From: Streptomyces roseoverticillatus
GTDB lineage: Bacteria > Actinomycetota > Actinomycetes > Streptomycetales > Streptomycetaceae
NCBI RefSeq assembly: GCF_000719265.1
Contig: NZ_JOFL01000028.1
Span: forward strand, 1 to 64,000
Reading direction: 5' to 3'
DNA: 64,000 nt
Shown: positions 25,747 to 33,618 of the stretch, one piece after another
Layout: each line of letters begins with the position of its first letter
Numbering within the stretch: the stretch's first letter is position 1
Translations under genes and position numbers: made by a program
The notes under the pieces: model-generated
What the model was told of the DNA's origin: nothing
What the model saw: the letters and a program-made list of their open reading frames with translations, nothing else
Database searches by the model: none

Positions 25747-25830
25747 GTCTCCCCTCGGAAGGGCTCTCCGCTCGGGAGCGCTCTCCCCTCAGGAGGTTCT
25801 CCCCTGCAGGAGGGTTCTCCCCTCGGGGGC
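25747..25830. repeat. Array of five imperfect palindromic repeats
   Basis: Five head-to-tail copies of a 16-18-base unit approximating GYTCTCCCCTCGGGAG: 25747-25762, 25763-25779, 25780-25795, 25796-25812 and 25813-25830. Most copies contain a CTCC...GGAG inverted repeat, so each could bind a dimer or form a small hairpin. It lies nearer to mmcA (about 125 bases upstream of its start) than to mitA (about 525 bases). Confidence 0.75.
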
Positions 25831-26127
25831 GGTACGGATTCGGCGGTACAGCGGCAGATTTCACACGGCACGTATCCGGACGGAACCCGCTCCACCATAC
25901 GCCTGCCCCGCCGCCGGCTCCAGGCACGCGATTTGCGCCACTTCACCGGCGGAAAAACCGTCCGCGCGGACCGGTGTGACCCCCTCCGACCGCGCCCGGG
26001 CCGTCTGTGCGGCGCCGAGTTCGCAGGTCATGGCGGGTGCGGCGAAATCCTGTGGCTCGTAGGTGAGTTGTGCTCCGGGGTGTTGACTCCGGCAACTACC
26101 CCGATGGACGCTCATGTACGGGCATGT

Positions 26128-26155
26128 GATCCGGCCCACGACCGGGGGCCGGATC
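26128..26155. promoter_or_regulatory. 10-bp stem hairpin in the mitA leader
   Basis: GATCCGGCCC (26128-26137) and GGGCCGGATC (26146-26155) form a perfect 10-bp stem with an eight-base loop, flanked on each side by GCATGT. It lies about 200 bases before the mitA ATG. It could be an operator or an attenuating hairpin; no U-run follows. Confidence 0.55.
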
Positions 26156-26353
26156 GCATGTCCCCTGCCCGGCCGCCCATCGGACCCTTCGGCCGGCCCA
26201 TATTCCCGCCTGTTCCCGGCTGTTTCCCGGCCGCGAGATACGCGGCGTGCGGCTGCTCCTGCGGCCCCGGATCGCTTTCCGTCCTTCCGTCCTTCCGTCG
26301 AACGGCGCCTGAAGTCGGCCCACCACAAGCGCGAGACCGAAAGGCTGCTCATC

Positions 26354-27514
26354 ATGCCGGACTCCGGTGAAGAACTGCTCTTTCCCTCCTGGCCGCAGCA
26401 CGGCGAGGAGGAGCGCACCGGCCTTCTGCGGGCGCTCGCGCAGGAAGGCTGGTGGCGCAACGGAGGATCGGAGGTCGAGAACTTCGAGCGGGAATTCGCC
26501 GCCCATCACGGAGCGCCGTACGCGCTGGCGACGACGAACGGCACGCACGCGCTGGAACTCGCCCTGGAGGTGATGGGCGTCGGCCCCGGCGACGAGGTCG
26601 TCGTGCCCGCGTTCACCTTCATCTCCTCCTCGCTGGCGGTGCAGCGCATCGGGGCCGTGCCGGTGCCCGCCGACGTACGGCCCGACACCTACTGCCTGGA
26701 CCCCGAGTCGGCGGCGGCGCTCGTCACGCCGCGGACCAAGGCGATCATGCCGGTGCACATGGCGGGCCAGTTCGCGGACATGGACGCGCTGGAGAAGCTG
26801 TCCGTGGACACCGGGGTGCCCCTCCTGCAGGACGCCGCGCACGCCCACGGCGCACGGTGGCAGGGCAGGCGGGCCGGCGAGCTCGGCAGCATCGCCGCCT
26901 TCAGCTTCCAGAACGGCAAGCTGATGACCGCGGGCGAGGGCGGGGCCCTGCTGCTGCCCGACGAGGAGTCCCACCGGCAGGCGTACCTCCGGCACTGCTG
27001 CGGCCGCCCGCCCGGAGACCGGCTCTACGCCCACCTGACCCAGGGCTCGAACTACCGCATGAACGAGTTCTCCGCGAGCGTACTGCGCGCCCAGCTAGGA
27101 CGCTTGGACGATCAGTTGAAGGTCCGCGAGCAGCGCTGGGCGCACCTGCGCGAGGCGCTCGCGGCGATCGACGGGGTGGTGCCCCAGGGCCGGGACGAGC
27201 GCGGCACCCTGCACGCGCACTACATGGCCATGGTGCGGCTGCCCGGCATCACCGCGCAGCGGCGGCTCGCGCTGGTGGACGGGCTGATCGAGCGGGGCGT
27301 CCCCGCCTTCGTCGGCTTCCCGCCGGTCTACCGCACCGAGGGATTCCGGCACGGGCCGGTCCCGGGCGACGCCGAGGAGCTGGCCGCGCACTGTCCCGTG
27401 GCGGAGCGGATCGGCGGCGACTGCGTGTGGCTGCACCACCGGGTGCTGCTCGCCGACGTGCCGGTGCTGGACCGGCTGGCCGAGGTCTTCGCGGGCCTCG
27501 TCCGCGCGCTCTGA
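26354..27514 (+). CDS. mitA: 3-Amino-5-hydroxybenzoate (AHBA) synthase MitA
   Basis: A 386-aa PLP enzyme of the DegT/DnrJ/EryC1 fold that aromatises aminoDHS to AHBA. It is very close to RifK as I remember it: FPSWPQ near the start, WWRNGGSEVENFEREFAAHHG, TNGTHALELALEVMGVGPGDE, PVHMAGQFADMDAL, LLQDAAHAHGARWQG and SFQNGKLMTAGEGG with the PLP Lys189. The tail has DCVWLHHRVLL. These features separate it from sugar aminotransferases. ATG at 26354 behind GAAAGG. It starts a long rightward operon running to mitM with mostly overlapping or adjacent genes. Confidence 0.97.
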   Translation: MPDSGEELLFPSWPQHGEEERTGLLRALAQEGWWRNGGSEVENFEREFAAHHGAPYALATTNGTHALELALEVMGVGPGDEVVVPAFTFISSSLAVQRIGAVPVPADVRPDTYCLDPESAAALVTPRTKAIMPVHMAGQFADMDALEKLSVDTGVPLLQDAAHAHGARWQGRRAGELGSIAAFSFQNGKLMTAGEGGALLLPDEESHRQAYLRHCCGRPPGDRLYAHLTQGSNYRMNEFSASVLRAQLGRLDDQLKVREQRWAHLREALAAIDGVVPQGRDERGTLHAHYMAMVRLPGITAQRRLALVDGLIERGVPAFVGFPPVYRTEGFRHGPVPGDAEELAAHCPVAERIGGDCVWLHHRVLLADVPVLDRLAEVFAGLVRAL

Positions 27515-27518
27515 CGCG

Positions 27519-28511
27519 ATGCCTGTGCCCAGTGGCGCAACGGCTCCCCGGCTGAGCGTCGTCGTGCCCAGCCGCGGGCCGGCGGTGCGCCTGCGCGCGA
27601 CGCTCTCCTGCCTGGCCGGGCAGGGGCCGGGGACGCCGTCCTTCGAGGTGCTCGTGGTCGACGACAATCCGGGGCCGGCGGGCGGCAGCCCAGGACCGGC
27701 GGGCGACGATCCGGGACCGGCGGGCGACGGAACCACCCCTGCCGCCGTGGCCGGGGAGCTGGCCCGCCACCTGCCGGTGCGGGTGGTGCGGGGGCCGCTG
27801 CGGGGGCGGGCCGCGGCCCGCAACGCCGGTGCGGCCGCGGCCCGCGGGGCCCGCCTGGTATTCCTGGACGACGACGTGCTGGTGGGGCCGGACTTCCTCA
27901 CGGCCCACGCCGAGGCGGCGGACCCGGATACCTTCACCCACGGACGGACGCGCGAACTACCCACCGCCGCACGGCTGTTGAAGAGCCTGGAGGGCGGGAG
28001 TCCCGAGGACGCCCGGCGGGCCCGCGCCGCCCTCGGCCCGGCGCCTGCGCTCGCACCGTCCGGGCCCGCCGCGCACCGGCGGCTCGTCGCCAACGCCCTG
28101 GAGCGGACCATCGAGGCCATGGCCGGCGGCGCCCTGCCGGACGTCGCGCCCTGGCTCGGCTTCGTCGGCGCCAACACCGCCGTCGACCGCGACCGCTGGC
28201 GGCGGGCGGGCGGCTTCGACGAGGACTTCGGGGTCACCTGGGGCTGCGAGGACCTGGAGTTCGGCTTCCGCCTGCACGCGGCGGGCCTCCGCAGGACCCT
28301 GGCCGCGGACGCCCTGGGCGTCCACCTCAGCCATGCCCGGCCCGGGCGCTGGGAGCAGCACCACCGCAACCTGACCCGCTTCCGGGCCCTTCACCCGCGC
28401 CCCTCGGTGCACGCCCTGGAGGCGCTGCTCGGGCCCGGCGGCACCCCTGGGGAGTACGTCCGCGCCGTCGCCGCCGCGACGGACGCGACGGTACGGGGCG
28501 GCACGCGATGA
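27519..28511 (+). CDS. mitB: ACP-dependent N-acetylglucosaminyltransferase MitB (GT2 fold)
   Basis: A 330-aa GT-A glycosyltransferase. It opens LSVVVPSRGPAVRLRATL, has RAAARNAGAAAARG and the metal site FLDDDVLVGP, and the acceptor side WLGFVGANTAVDRDRW with GCEDLEFGFRLH. MitB has been reported to transfer GlcNAc to AHBA held on MmcB. Residues 50-70 are three 7-residue repeats (PGPAGD type) encoded by 21-base tandem repeats, inserted between the VVDD strand and the next helix. ATG is four bases after the mitA stop; the end overlaps mitC. Confidence 0.93.
   Translation: MPVPSGATAPRLSVVVPSRGPAVRLRATLSCLAGQGPGTPSFEVLVVDDNPGPAGGSPGPAGDDPGPAGDGTTPAAVAGELARHLPVRVVRGPLRGRAAARNAGAAAARGARLVFLDDDVLVGPDFLTAHAEAADPDTFTHGRTRELPTAARLLKSLEGGSPEDARRARAALGPAPALAPSGPAAHRRLVANALERTIEAMAGGALPDVAPWLGFVGANTAVDRDRWRRAGGFDEDFGVTWGCEDLEFGFRLHAAGLRRTLAADALGVHLSHARPGRWEQHHRNLTRFRALHPRPSVHALEALLGPGGTPGEYVRAVAAATDATVRGGTR
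27666..27728 (+). repeat. Three in-frame 21-bp tandem repeats within mitB
   Basis: Three consecutive 21-base units encode NPGPAGG, SPGPAGD and DPGPAGD. They form a Gly/Pro-rich loop in the glycosyltransferase and likely arose by slippage. Confidence 0.75.
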
Positions 28512-29356
28512 CGACCCGTACGCACGCCGCGCCCGGCGGTCACGTGGTGCTCGCCCCGCACGCGGACGACGCCGTCTGGTCCGTGGGCGCCCGTCTGGCG
28601 CGCTGGGCCGCCGAGGGCCGCCGGACGACCGTCGTCACGGTCTTCTCAGGTCCTGCCGACACGGTCTTCACAGGCCCCGCCGAAACGGTCTTCACAGGTC
28701 CTGCCGCCGGACCGGCCGAAGCGTCCGGCACCTGGCGGAAGACCGCCGATCCCCGGGTGCGGCAGGCCGAGGACGCGGCCGCCTGCGCCGAACTGGGCGC
28801 CGTCCTCGTACCGCTCGGCTTCACGGACGCCGCCCTGCGCACCGGAGCGGGCGGCTCCGGCTTCCTCTACTCCGCACCGCGGCGGCTCCTCGGCCCCCGG
28901 CATCCCGCCGACGCGCGGCTGCTGGAGGAGGTCCGCGCCGCGCTGGCCCCGCTGTGCGCCGGGCCGGTGACGGTGCACGCGCCCCTCGCGGCGGGCGGGC
29001 ACGTAGACCACCGGCTGGTCCGGGGCGCGGTCGAGGCCCTGGCACCGGGGCGCACCGTCTGGTACGAGGACTTTCCCTACCGGCTGCGCGGGCGCGACCA
29101 CGCGGGCCTGCGGCCGCGCACCGAGCCGCTGCCGGCCGGGGCGGTGGAGCGCTGGCTGTCCGCCGCGGGCCGCTACGCCGGCCAGGCCCGGGCCCACTTC
29201 GGCTCGGTCCCCGCACTGCGCGAGGCGCTGCTCGCCCGGGCCCGCGGGCACGGCGACGGTGACGGGCACCGGCTCGCCGACCGCCACTGGCTGCCCGCGG
29301 CCGGCGGGCGGCCCGCCCGGACGGCGGAGGGAGGCCGTGACCCACGCCGCGCGTAG
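28508..29356 (+). CDS. mitC: LmbE/PIG-L family N-acetylglucosaminyl deacetylase MitC
   Basis: A 282-aa zinc-dependent de-N-acetylase. The metal motif PHADDAVWSVG (residues 18-28) and the downstream HVDHRLV His pair are present, together with TVVTVFSG and YEDFPYRLRG. In the pathway it removes the acetyl group from the GlcNAc-AHBA adduct, freeing the amine that becomes the aziridine nitrogen. A 24-residue insert after the second strand is encoded by three 24-base tandem repeats (VFxGPAxT). ATG overlaps the mitB stop. Confidence 0.92.
   Translation: MTTRTHAAPGGHVVLAPHADDAVWSVGARLARWAAEGRRTTVVTVFSGPADTVFTGPAETVFTGPAAGPAEASGTWRKTADPRVRQAEDAAACAELGAVLVPLGFTDAALRTGAGGSGFLYSAPRRLLGPRHPADARLLEEVRAALAPLCAGPVTVHAPLAAGGHVDHRLVRGAVEALAPGRTVWYEDFPYRLRGRDHAGLRPRTEPLPAGAVERWLSAAGRYAGQARAHFGSVPALREALLARARGHGDGDGHRLADRHWLPAAGGRPARTAEGGRDPRRA
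28637..28708 (+). repeat. Three in-frame 24-bp tandem repeats within mitC
   Basis: Units at 28637-28660, 28661-28684 and 28685-28708 differ at only a few bases and each encodes eight residues of the type TVFTGPAE. They extend a surface loop next to the active-site strand and look like a recent tandem expansion. Confidence 0.85.
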
Positions 29357-29382
29357 CCCCCATGACCGAAGAAAGGGCACTC

Positions 29383-30528
29383 ATGTCCCCGCGAACTCCT
29401 TCGTCGGCGGCTGCCGGACCCGGGCAGCGGCTGCTGCCGCTGATCGGCAACGACCTCGTCGTCAACGAGGACTCCTGCAACCTCAGTTGCACGTACTGCC
29501 TCACCGGGCAGAGCAACCTCAAGGAGGGCCACTCCCTCCAGCTGATCTTCGAACCGCCGCGGCGTGACAGCTACGAGCCCGGCAGCCCGCTGGGGCAGCG
29601 GCTGGACGCCGTCGCCGACCGGCTGCGGGGCCACTTCGGGCTGCCGCTGCTCAAGGTCACGGGGGGCGAGATCTTCCTGGTCCGGGGGATCATGGATTTC
29701 CTGGAACAGGAGGCGGGCAAGCACGAGGTGCTGGTGATCCAGACCAACGGCGTGCTGGTGCGGCAGGAGCACCTGGACCGCTTCCGCGCCTGGGGCAACG
29801 TCGTCCTGCAGGTCTCCCTGGACAGCCACCTCCACCACGGCAACAGCCACCGGGTGCCCACCGAGGGGCTGCACCGCAAGGTCGTCGCCGCGATCTCCCG
29901 CATCCTGGAGTCGGGGCTGCCCGTGGAGATCTACTCGGTGCTCAACGACCGCAGCGTCACCGAGGTCTGCGCGTTCGCCGAGTGGCTGACGGGCTTCTCC
30001 CGGCCCCCGGTGTACTTCCCCTTCCCCGTCCGCGGCCCGGACGCGGAGAGGTTCGCGGTGCGTCCCGAGCAGCACGGCCTCGTGGAGGAACTGGCCGACC
30101 GCTACGACGAGTTCGCCTCCGTGCTCCCGCCGCGCCCCTACTTCGACCGGCTGCTGAGCTTCTACCGCGAGGGGCGCCGCACCTTCCGCTGCCACCTGCC
30201 GCGGCTCGTCGTCTCCACCTTCAGCGACGGGGTCGTCACCCCCTGCCCCAACATCTGGTTCTCCGACATGGGCAACGCCCTGGAGGAGAGCTGGGAGGAG
30301 ACGCTGGAGAAGGCCGGCACCAGCGGCCTCTACCGGGCCCTGCTCGCTCCCCGGCCGCGGCTCTCGGCGTGCCACGGCTGCTTCACTCCCTGGGACACGC
30401 TCTCGATGTACTTCGAGGACGAGATCACCCTCGACGAGCTGTGCGCCGCGCCCACCTACTCGCCGCCCCGCATCCGCCGGATGATCGCCGACGCCAAGGC
30501 CGACTACCTCCGCACCGGGGGGAAGTGA
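29383..30528 (+). CDS. mitD: Radical SAM enzyme MitD with C-terminal extra cysteines
   Basis: A 381-aa radical SAM protein. The cluster motif is CNLSCTYCLTG (Cys32, Cys36, Cys39) close to the N terminus, followed by KVTGGEIFL, VIQTNGVL and VSLDSHLHHG. The C-terminal part carries further cysteines in TFRCHLP, VTPCPNIW and SACHGCF, the pattern of a SPASM or twitch auxiliary iron-sulfur domain. ATG at 29383 was chosen over 29362 because GAAAGGG sits six bases ahead of it. A C-C bond between the aminosugar and AHBA ring, or sugar carbon radical chemistry, would suit it but is inference. Confidence 0.9.
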   Translation: MSPRTPSSAAAGPGQRLLPLIGNDLVVNEDSCNLSCTYCLTGQSNLKEGHSLQLIFEPPRRDSYEPGSPLGQRLDAVADRLRGHFGLPLLKVTGGEIFLVRGIMDFLEQEAGKHEVLVIQTNGVLVRQEHLDRFRAWGNVVLQVSLDSHLHHGNSHRVPTEGLHRKVVAAISRILESGLPVEIYSVLNDRSVTEVCAFAEWLTGFSRPPVYFPFPVRGPDAERFAVRPEQHGLVEELADRYDEFASVLPPRPYFDRLLSFYREGRRTFRCHLPRLVVSTFSDGVVTPCPNIWFSDMGNALEESWEETLEKAGTSGLYRALLAPRPRLSACHGCFTPWDTLSMYFEDEITLDELCAAPTYSPPRIRRMIADAKADYLRTGGK

Positions 30529-30529
30529 C

Positions 30530-32845
30530 ATGGGCGACGGCGAGGCGGACACCCTCCTGGAGGCGGTGCGCGCGCTGCCGCCGGGGCGGATCCTGCTGCC
30601 GGGCACGGACGCGGGCACGCTGCTGGACCGGGTGCGCAAGGCCGCGGACGAGATCGGGGCCGGGACCGTGGAGGGCGAGGCGGTGGCCCTGTGCGCCGGG
30701 AACGGCCCCGCGTGGGTGGTGGCCTTCCTGGCCCTGCTGGCCGCCGGGACCAGGCCGCTGCTCCTGGAAGCCGGCACGCCGGAGGCCGAGGCCCGGCGGC
30801 TGCTGCGGGCGGCCGGCGGGGGCAGGTCGCTGACCGTTCCGGACGGGGACGGCGACCTGCCGCCGGTGCTGTCCGGTCCGCCCGGGGAACCCTCCGGGCC
30901 CGGCCCGGCCGTCCTGCTGCCCACCTCGGGCTCGACCGGCGCGAGCAGGATCGTCGTACGTGACGAGGCGAGCCTCCTCGCGGAGGGCCGCCGCTACCGC
31001 GACGGCGTGGGGCTCACCGGGCGGGACACCCTGCTGCTGCCGGTCCCCCTCTCCCACGCCTACGCGCTGGGCTGGCTCTTCGGGGGGCTGCTGTCCGGTG
31101 CCTCGCTGCGGCCCGTCCCGCCGACGGCCCTGGGCCGGATCGCCGGGGAACTGGCCGGCGGGGCCACGGTGGTGGCGCTGGTGCCCAGCATCGCCCGGCT
31201 GCTCGCGGCCCGGCGGCTGCGCGCGGGCGGCCCCCGGCCGCGGCCCGGCGACGGCCCGGGCCCGGCGGAGCGCCCCGACCCGGCCGCCGCGCCCGCCCTG
31301 CGGCTGGCCATGGTGGGCGCCGGCCCGGTGGACGAGCGGCTGGACCGCGCCTTCGAGGACGCGTTCGGCACCCCGCTCGCCCGGAACTACGGCTCCACCG
31401 AAACGGGTGCGGTGTTCGCCGGGCGGGCCCGTATCGAGCCCTTCTGCGTCGGCACTCCCCTGCCCGGGATCGCGTACCGGCTGACCGGCGAGGACGGCGA
31501 GGCGGTCCCCGGCGGCACGCCCGGGCTGCTGCACGTCCGCGTGGACGGCATCTGGCACGCCATGGGGGACCTCGCCGTGACCGTGCCGGACGGACTGCGC
31601 GTCATCGGCCGGAAGGACCGGGCGATCCGCCGGGGCGGCCGCTGGGTGTCCCCCCTGGAGATCGAGGAGGTGCTGCGGGGGCATCCGGGCGTGCGCGAGG
31701 TGCGGGTCACCGCCCGGCGGGGGCGTCACCCGGGTGAGGACGGCATCGTCGCGGAGGTGTCGGCCCTGCGGCCGGGACTCGCGCCGGAGCCGCTGCGCGA
31801 GCACGCCCGCCGCGAACTGGCCGCGCACAAGGTGCCCGACGAGTTCCTGATCCGTACGGCCCTGCCCACCAGCGCCGCCGGCAAGGTCCGGGCCGCCCCC
31901 CGCTACCGGCTGACCCGGCGGGCGGCTGAGGCCGCGCGCGCCTACAAGACCTCCGAGGTCCTCTTCGCGCTGCACGGCCTGGGCGCGCTGGACCGGCTGG
32001 CGGAGGGCGCCGAAGCGGCGGACCTCGCCCGGGAGCTGGAGTGCGACGCCGACGCGCTGGAGTGGGTGCTCCGGACGGCCGCCGGGCTGGGGGTACTGAC
32101 CACCGGAGCGGCCGGGGACGGGGAGCCGCGCGTGCGGGCCGCCGAACTGGCCGCGTTCGTCCGGCTGGAGGAGCACCTCTCGCGCGGCCCCGTCACCCGC
32201 GAGGAGATCGCCGCCGTCGCCCGGACCGGGGTGGCGCGACGGCCCTTCGAAGAGACCGGGCCCGCCGGACCGGACGGGCTCGTCACCGTCTACCAGGGCG
32301 CCATGAACGGCCCGAGCGCCCGGGCCCGGGCCGCACTGGGCCTGCGGCTGCTGAAGCCGGAGAGGGGGGCACGGATGGTTGAGATTACGGCCGGGCCGGG
32401 CCGCTACCTGGAGCGCCTGCTGGCCGCCGACCCCACGGCCGGCGGCCACCTGCTGACCGTCGGCCGGCTCTCCGGGCCGCCCGCGCCCGCCGTCGCCGCG
32501 GCCGTTGCGGAGGGCAGGGTGACCACCGGCCCCGAGCCGCCCCGGGGCGCGGCCGACCTCTGCGTCGTCGCCAACGCCGTGCACGGCCCCGGCCCGGGCA
32601 GCGAACCCGCCGTGCTGCTGGGCAGTCTGCGCCCCGGCGGCCGGCTGCTGGTCGACGACGTCTTCCTGCCCCCGGCCGGGGCGGGCAGCGAACTGGCCCT
32701 GGACTGGCTCACGCACGGCGGCACCGCGTGGCCCACGGCCGGCGACCTGATCGCCGGCCTGTCCCGGGAAGGGGCCCGCATCAGCAGGCACCTGCCGCTG
32801 GAGGAGTCCTTGTGTCATCTGATCACCGCCGAGGAGGCCGGCTGA
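30530..32845 (+). CDS. mitE: AHBA-activating adenylate-forming ligase MitE with methyltransferase-like C-terminal half
   Basis: A 771-aa protein. Residues 1 to about 460 are an ANL adenylation domain: LLPTSGSTGAS (P-loop), NYGSTETG, MGDLAV, IGRKDRAIRRGGRWVSPLEIE and the A10-type Lys in SAAGKVR. MitE activates AHBA and loads MmcB. Residues about 470-771 resemble an O-methyltransferase: a KTSEVLFALHGLGALDRL winged-helix part, then VEITAGPGRYLERLL as a weak SAM motif (normally DVGGGPG) and a Rossmann-like tail. This half may be structural. Starts one base after the mitD stop; ends in TGATG with mitF. Confidence 0.9.
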   Translation: MGDGEADTLLEAVRALPPGRILLPGTDAGTLLDRVRKAADEIGAGTVEGEAVALCAGNGPAWVVAFLALLAAGTRPLLLEAGTPEAEARRLLRAAGGGRSLTVPDGDGDLPPVLSGPPGEPSGPGPAVLLPTSGSTGASRIVVRDEASLLAEGRRYRDGVGLTGRDTLLLPVPLSHAYALGWLFGGLLSGASLRPVPPTALGRIAGELAGGATVVALVPSIARLLAARRLRAGGPRPRPGDGPGPAERPDPAAAPALRLAMVGAGPVDERLDRAFEDAFGTPLARNYGSTETGAVFAGRARIEPFCVGTPLPGIAYRLTGEDGEAVPGGTPGLLHVRVDGIWHAMGDLAVTVPDGLRVIGRKDRAIRRGGRWVSPLEIEEVLRGHPGVREVRVTARRGRHPGEDGIVAEVSALRPGLAPEPLREHARRELAAHKVPDEFLIRTALPTSAAGKVRAAPRYRLTRRAAEAARAYKTSEVLFALHGLGALDRLAEGAEAADLARELECDADALEWVLRTAAGLGVLTTGAAGDGEPRVRAAELAAFVRLEEHLSRGPVTREEIAAVARTGVARRPFEETGPAGPDGLVTVYQGAMNGPSARARAALGLRLLKPERGARMVEITAGPGRYLERLLAADPTAGGHLLTVGRLSGPPAPAVAAAVAEGRVTTGPEPPRGAADLCVVANAVHGPGPGSEPAVLLGSLRPGGRLLVDDVFLPPAGAGSELALDWLTHGGTAWPTAGDLIAGLSREGARISRHLPLEESLCHLITAEEAG

Positions 32846-33618
32846 TGAGCAGCGTCACCGAACGGGCCGTGGAGCGGCTCGGACTGAGCGGCCGCGTGGT
32901 CGTGGTCTCGGGAGCGTCGGGGCAGATCGGCGGTGCCTGCGCGCTGGAGCTGTCCGCGCTCGGGGCCGCCGTCGTCGCCGGCTACCACACCGGTGCCGAG
33001 GCCGCGCGCAAACTGCAGGAGCAGGCCGAGGGCCAGGGAGGCACGCTCGTGCCCGTCGCGGCGGACCTGAGCCGGCCCGAGGGGGCCGACGCCCTGGTGG
33101 CCGCCGCCGTGGAGCGCTTCGGCCGGGTGGACGGCTGCGTGGCGGCCGCGGGCCTGCGCACCCGCCGGCTCGCCCTGGCCACCGACGACCGGAGCCTGCA
33201 GCGGCTGCTGCAGCTGAACCTGGCCGGTGCGGTCAACCTCGCCAAGGCGTGCCTGAAGCCGATGATGCGGGCCCGCTACGGGCGGATCGTGCTCTTCGGC
33301 TCAAGAGCGGGCACGAGCGGGCTGCCGGGCCACGGCGCCTACGCCGCGACCAAGGGCGCCCTCCAGCCGTGGGCGGCGTCCGTGGCGGGAGAGGTCGGCG
33401 GCCACGGCATCACCGTCAACGTCGTGGCCCCCGGGGCGATCCGGGCCGAGGTGATGGACTTCTCGGAGGCGGAGCGCGACCTGGTCCTCAAGTTCATCGG
33501 GGCCGGCCGGCTCGGCGAGCCCGAGGAGGTCGCGGCGGCCGTGTCGTTCCTGATGTCGCCCTCGGCCTCGTACGTCAACGGCACCACCCTCGTCGTCGAC
33601 GGCGGTGCGCGGTTCTGA
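32845..33618 (+). CDS. mitF: Short-chain dehydrogenase/reductase MitF
   Basis: A 257-aa classical SDR with cofactor motif GASGQIGGA (residues about 23-31), the NAG-like AAAGLR strand, active-site Ser in FGSRAG and the YAATK motif, plus PGAIRAEV. NAD(P)-dependent oxidation or reduction of a sugar or ketone in the glucosamine-AHBA intermediate is likely. ATG shares bases with the mitE stop (TGATG) and the stop shares bases with mitG, so expression is tightly coupled. Confidence 0.92.
   Translation: MSSVTERAVERLGLSGRVVVVSGASGQIGGACALELSALGAAVVAGYHTGAEAARKLQEQAEGQGGTLVPVAADLSRPEGADALVAAAVERFGRVDGCVAAAGLRTRRLALATDDRSLQRLLQLNLAGAVNLAKACLKPMMRARYGRIVLFGSRAGTSGLPGHGAYAATKGALQPWAASVAGEVGGHGITVNVVAPGAIRAEVMDFSEAERDLVLKFIGAGRLGEPEEVAAAVSFLMSPSASYVNGTTLVVDGGARF

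Larger units (their letters stand above)
25623..26353. other. Divergent mmcA/mitA regulatory region
   Basis: 731 bases between the starts of the two main divergent units. No convincing gene is present; open frames here have frame-shadow compositions. It holds a five-copy imperfect palindrome array (25747-25830) and a strong hairpin (26128-26155), and must carry the promoters for mmcA-F and mitA-M. A TTGACT at 26083-26088 could be a -35 element but I see no good -10. Confidence 0.7.

Noticed and set aside
26083..26112. TTGACT as the mitA promoter -35
   Set aside because: No acceptable -10 hexamer at 16-19 bases; left as a remark only.
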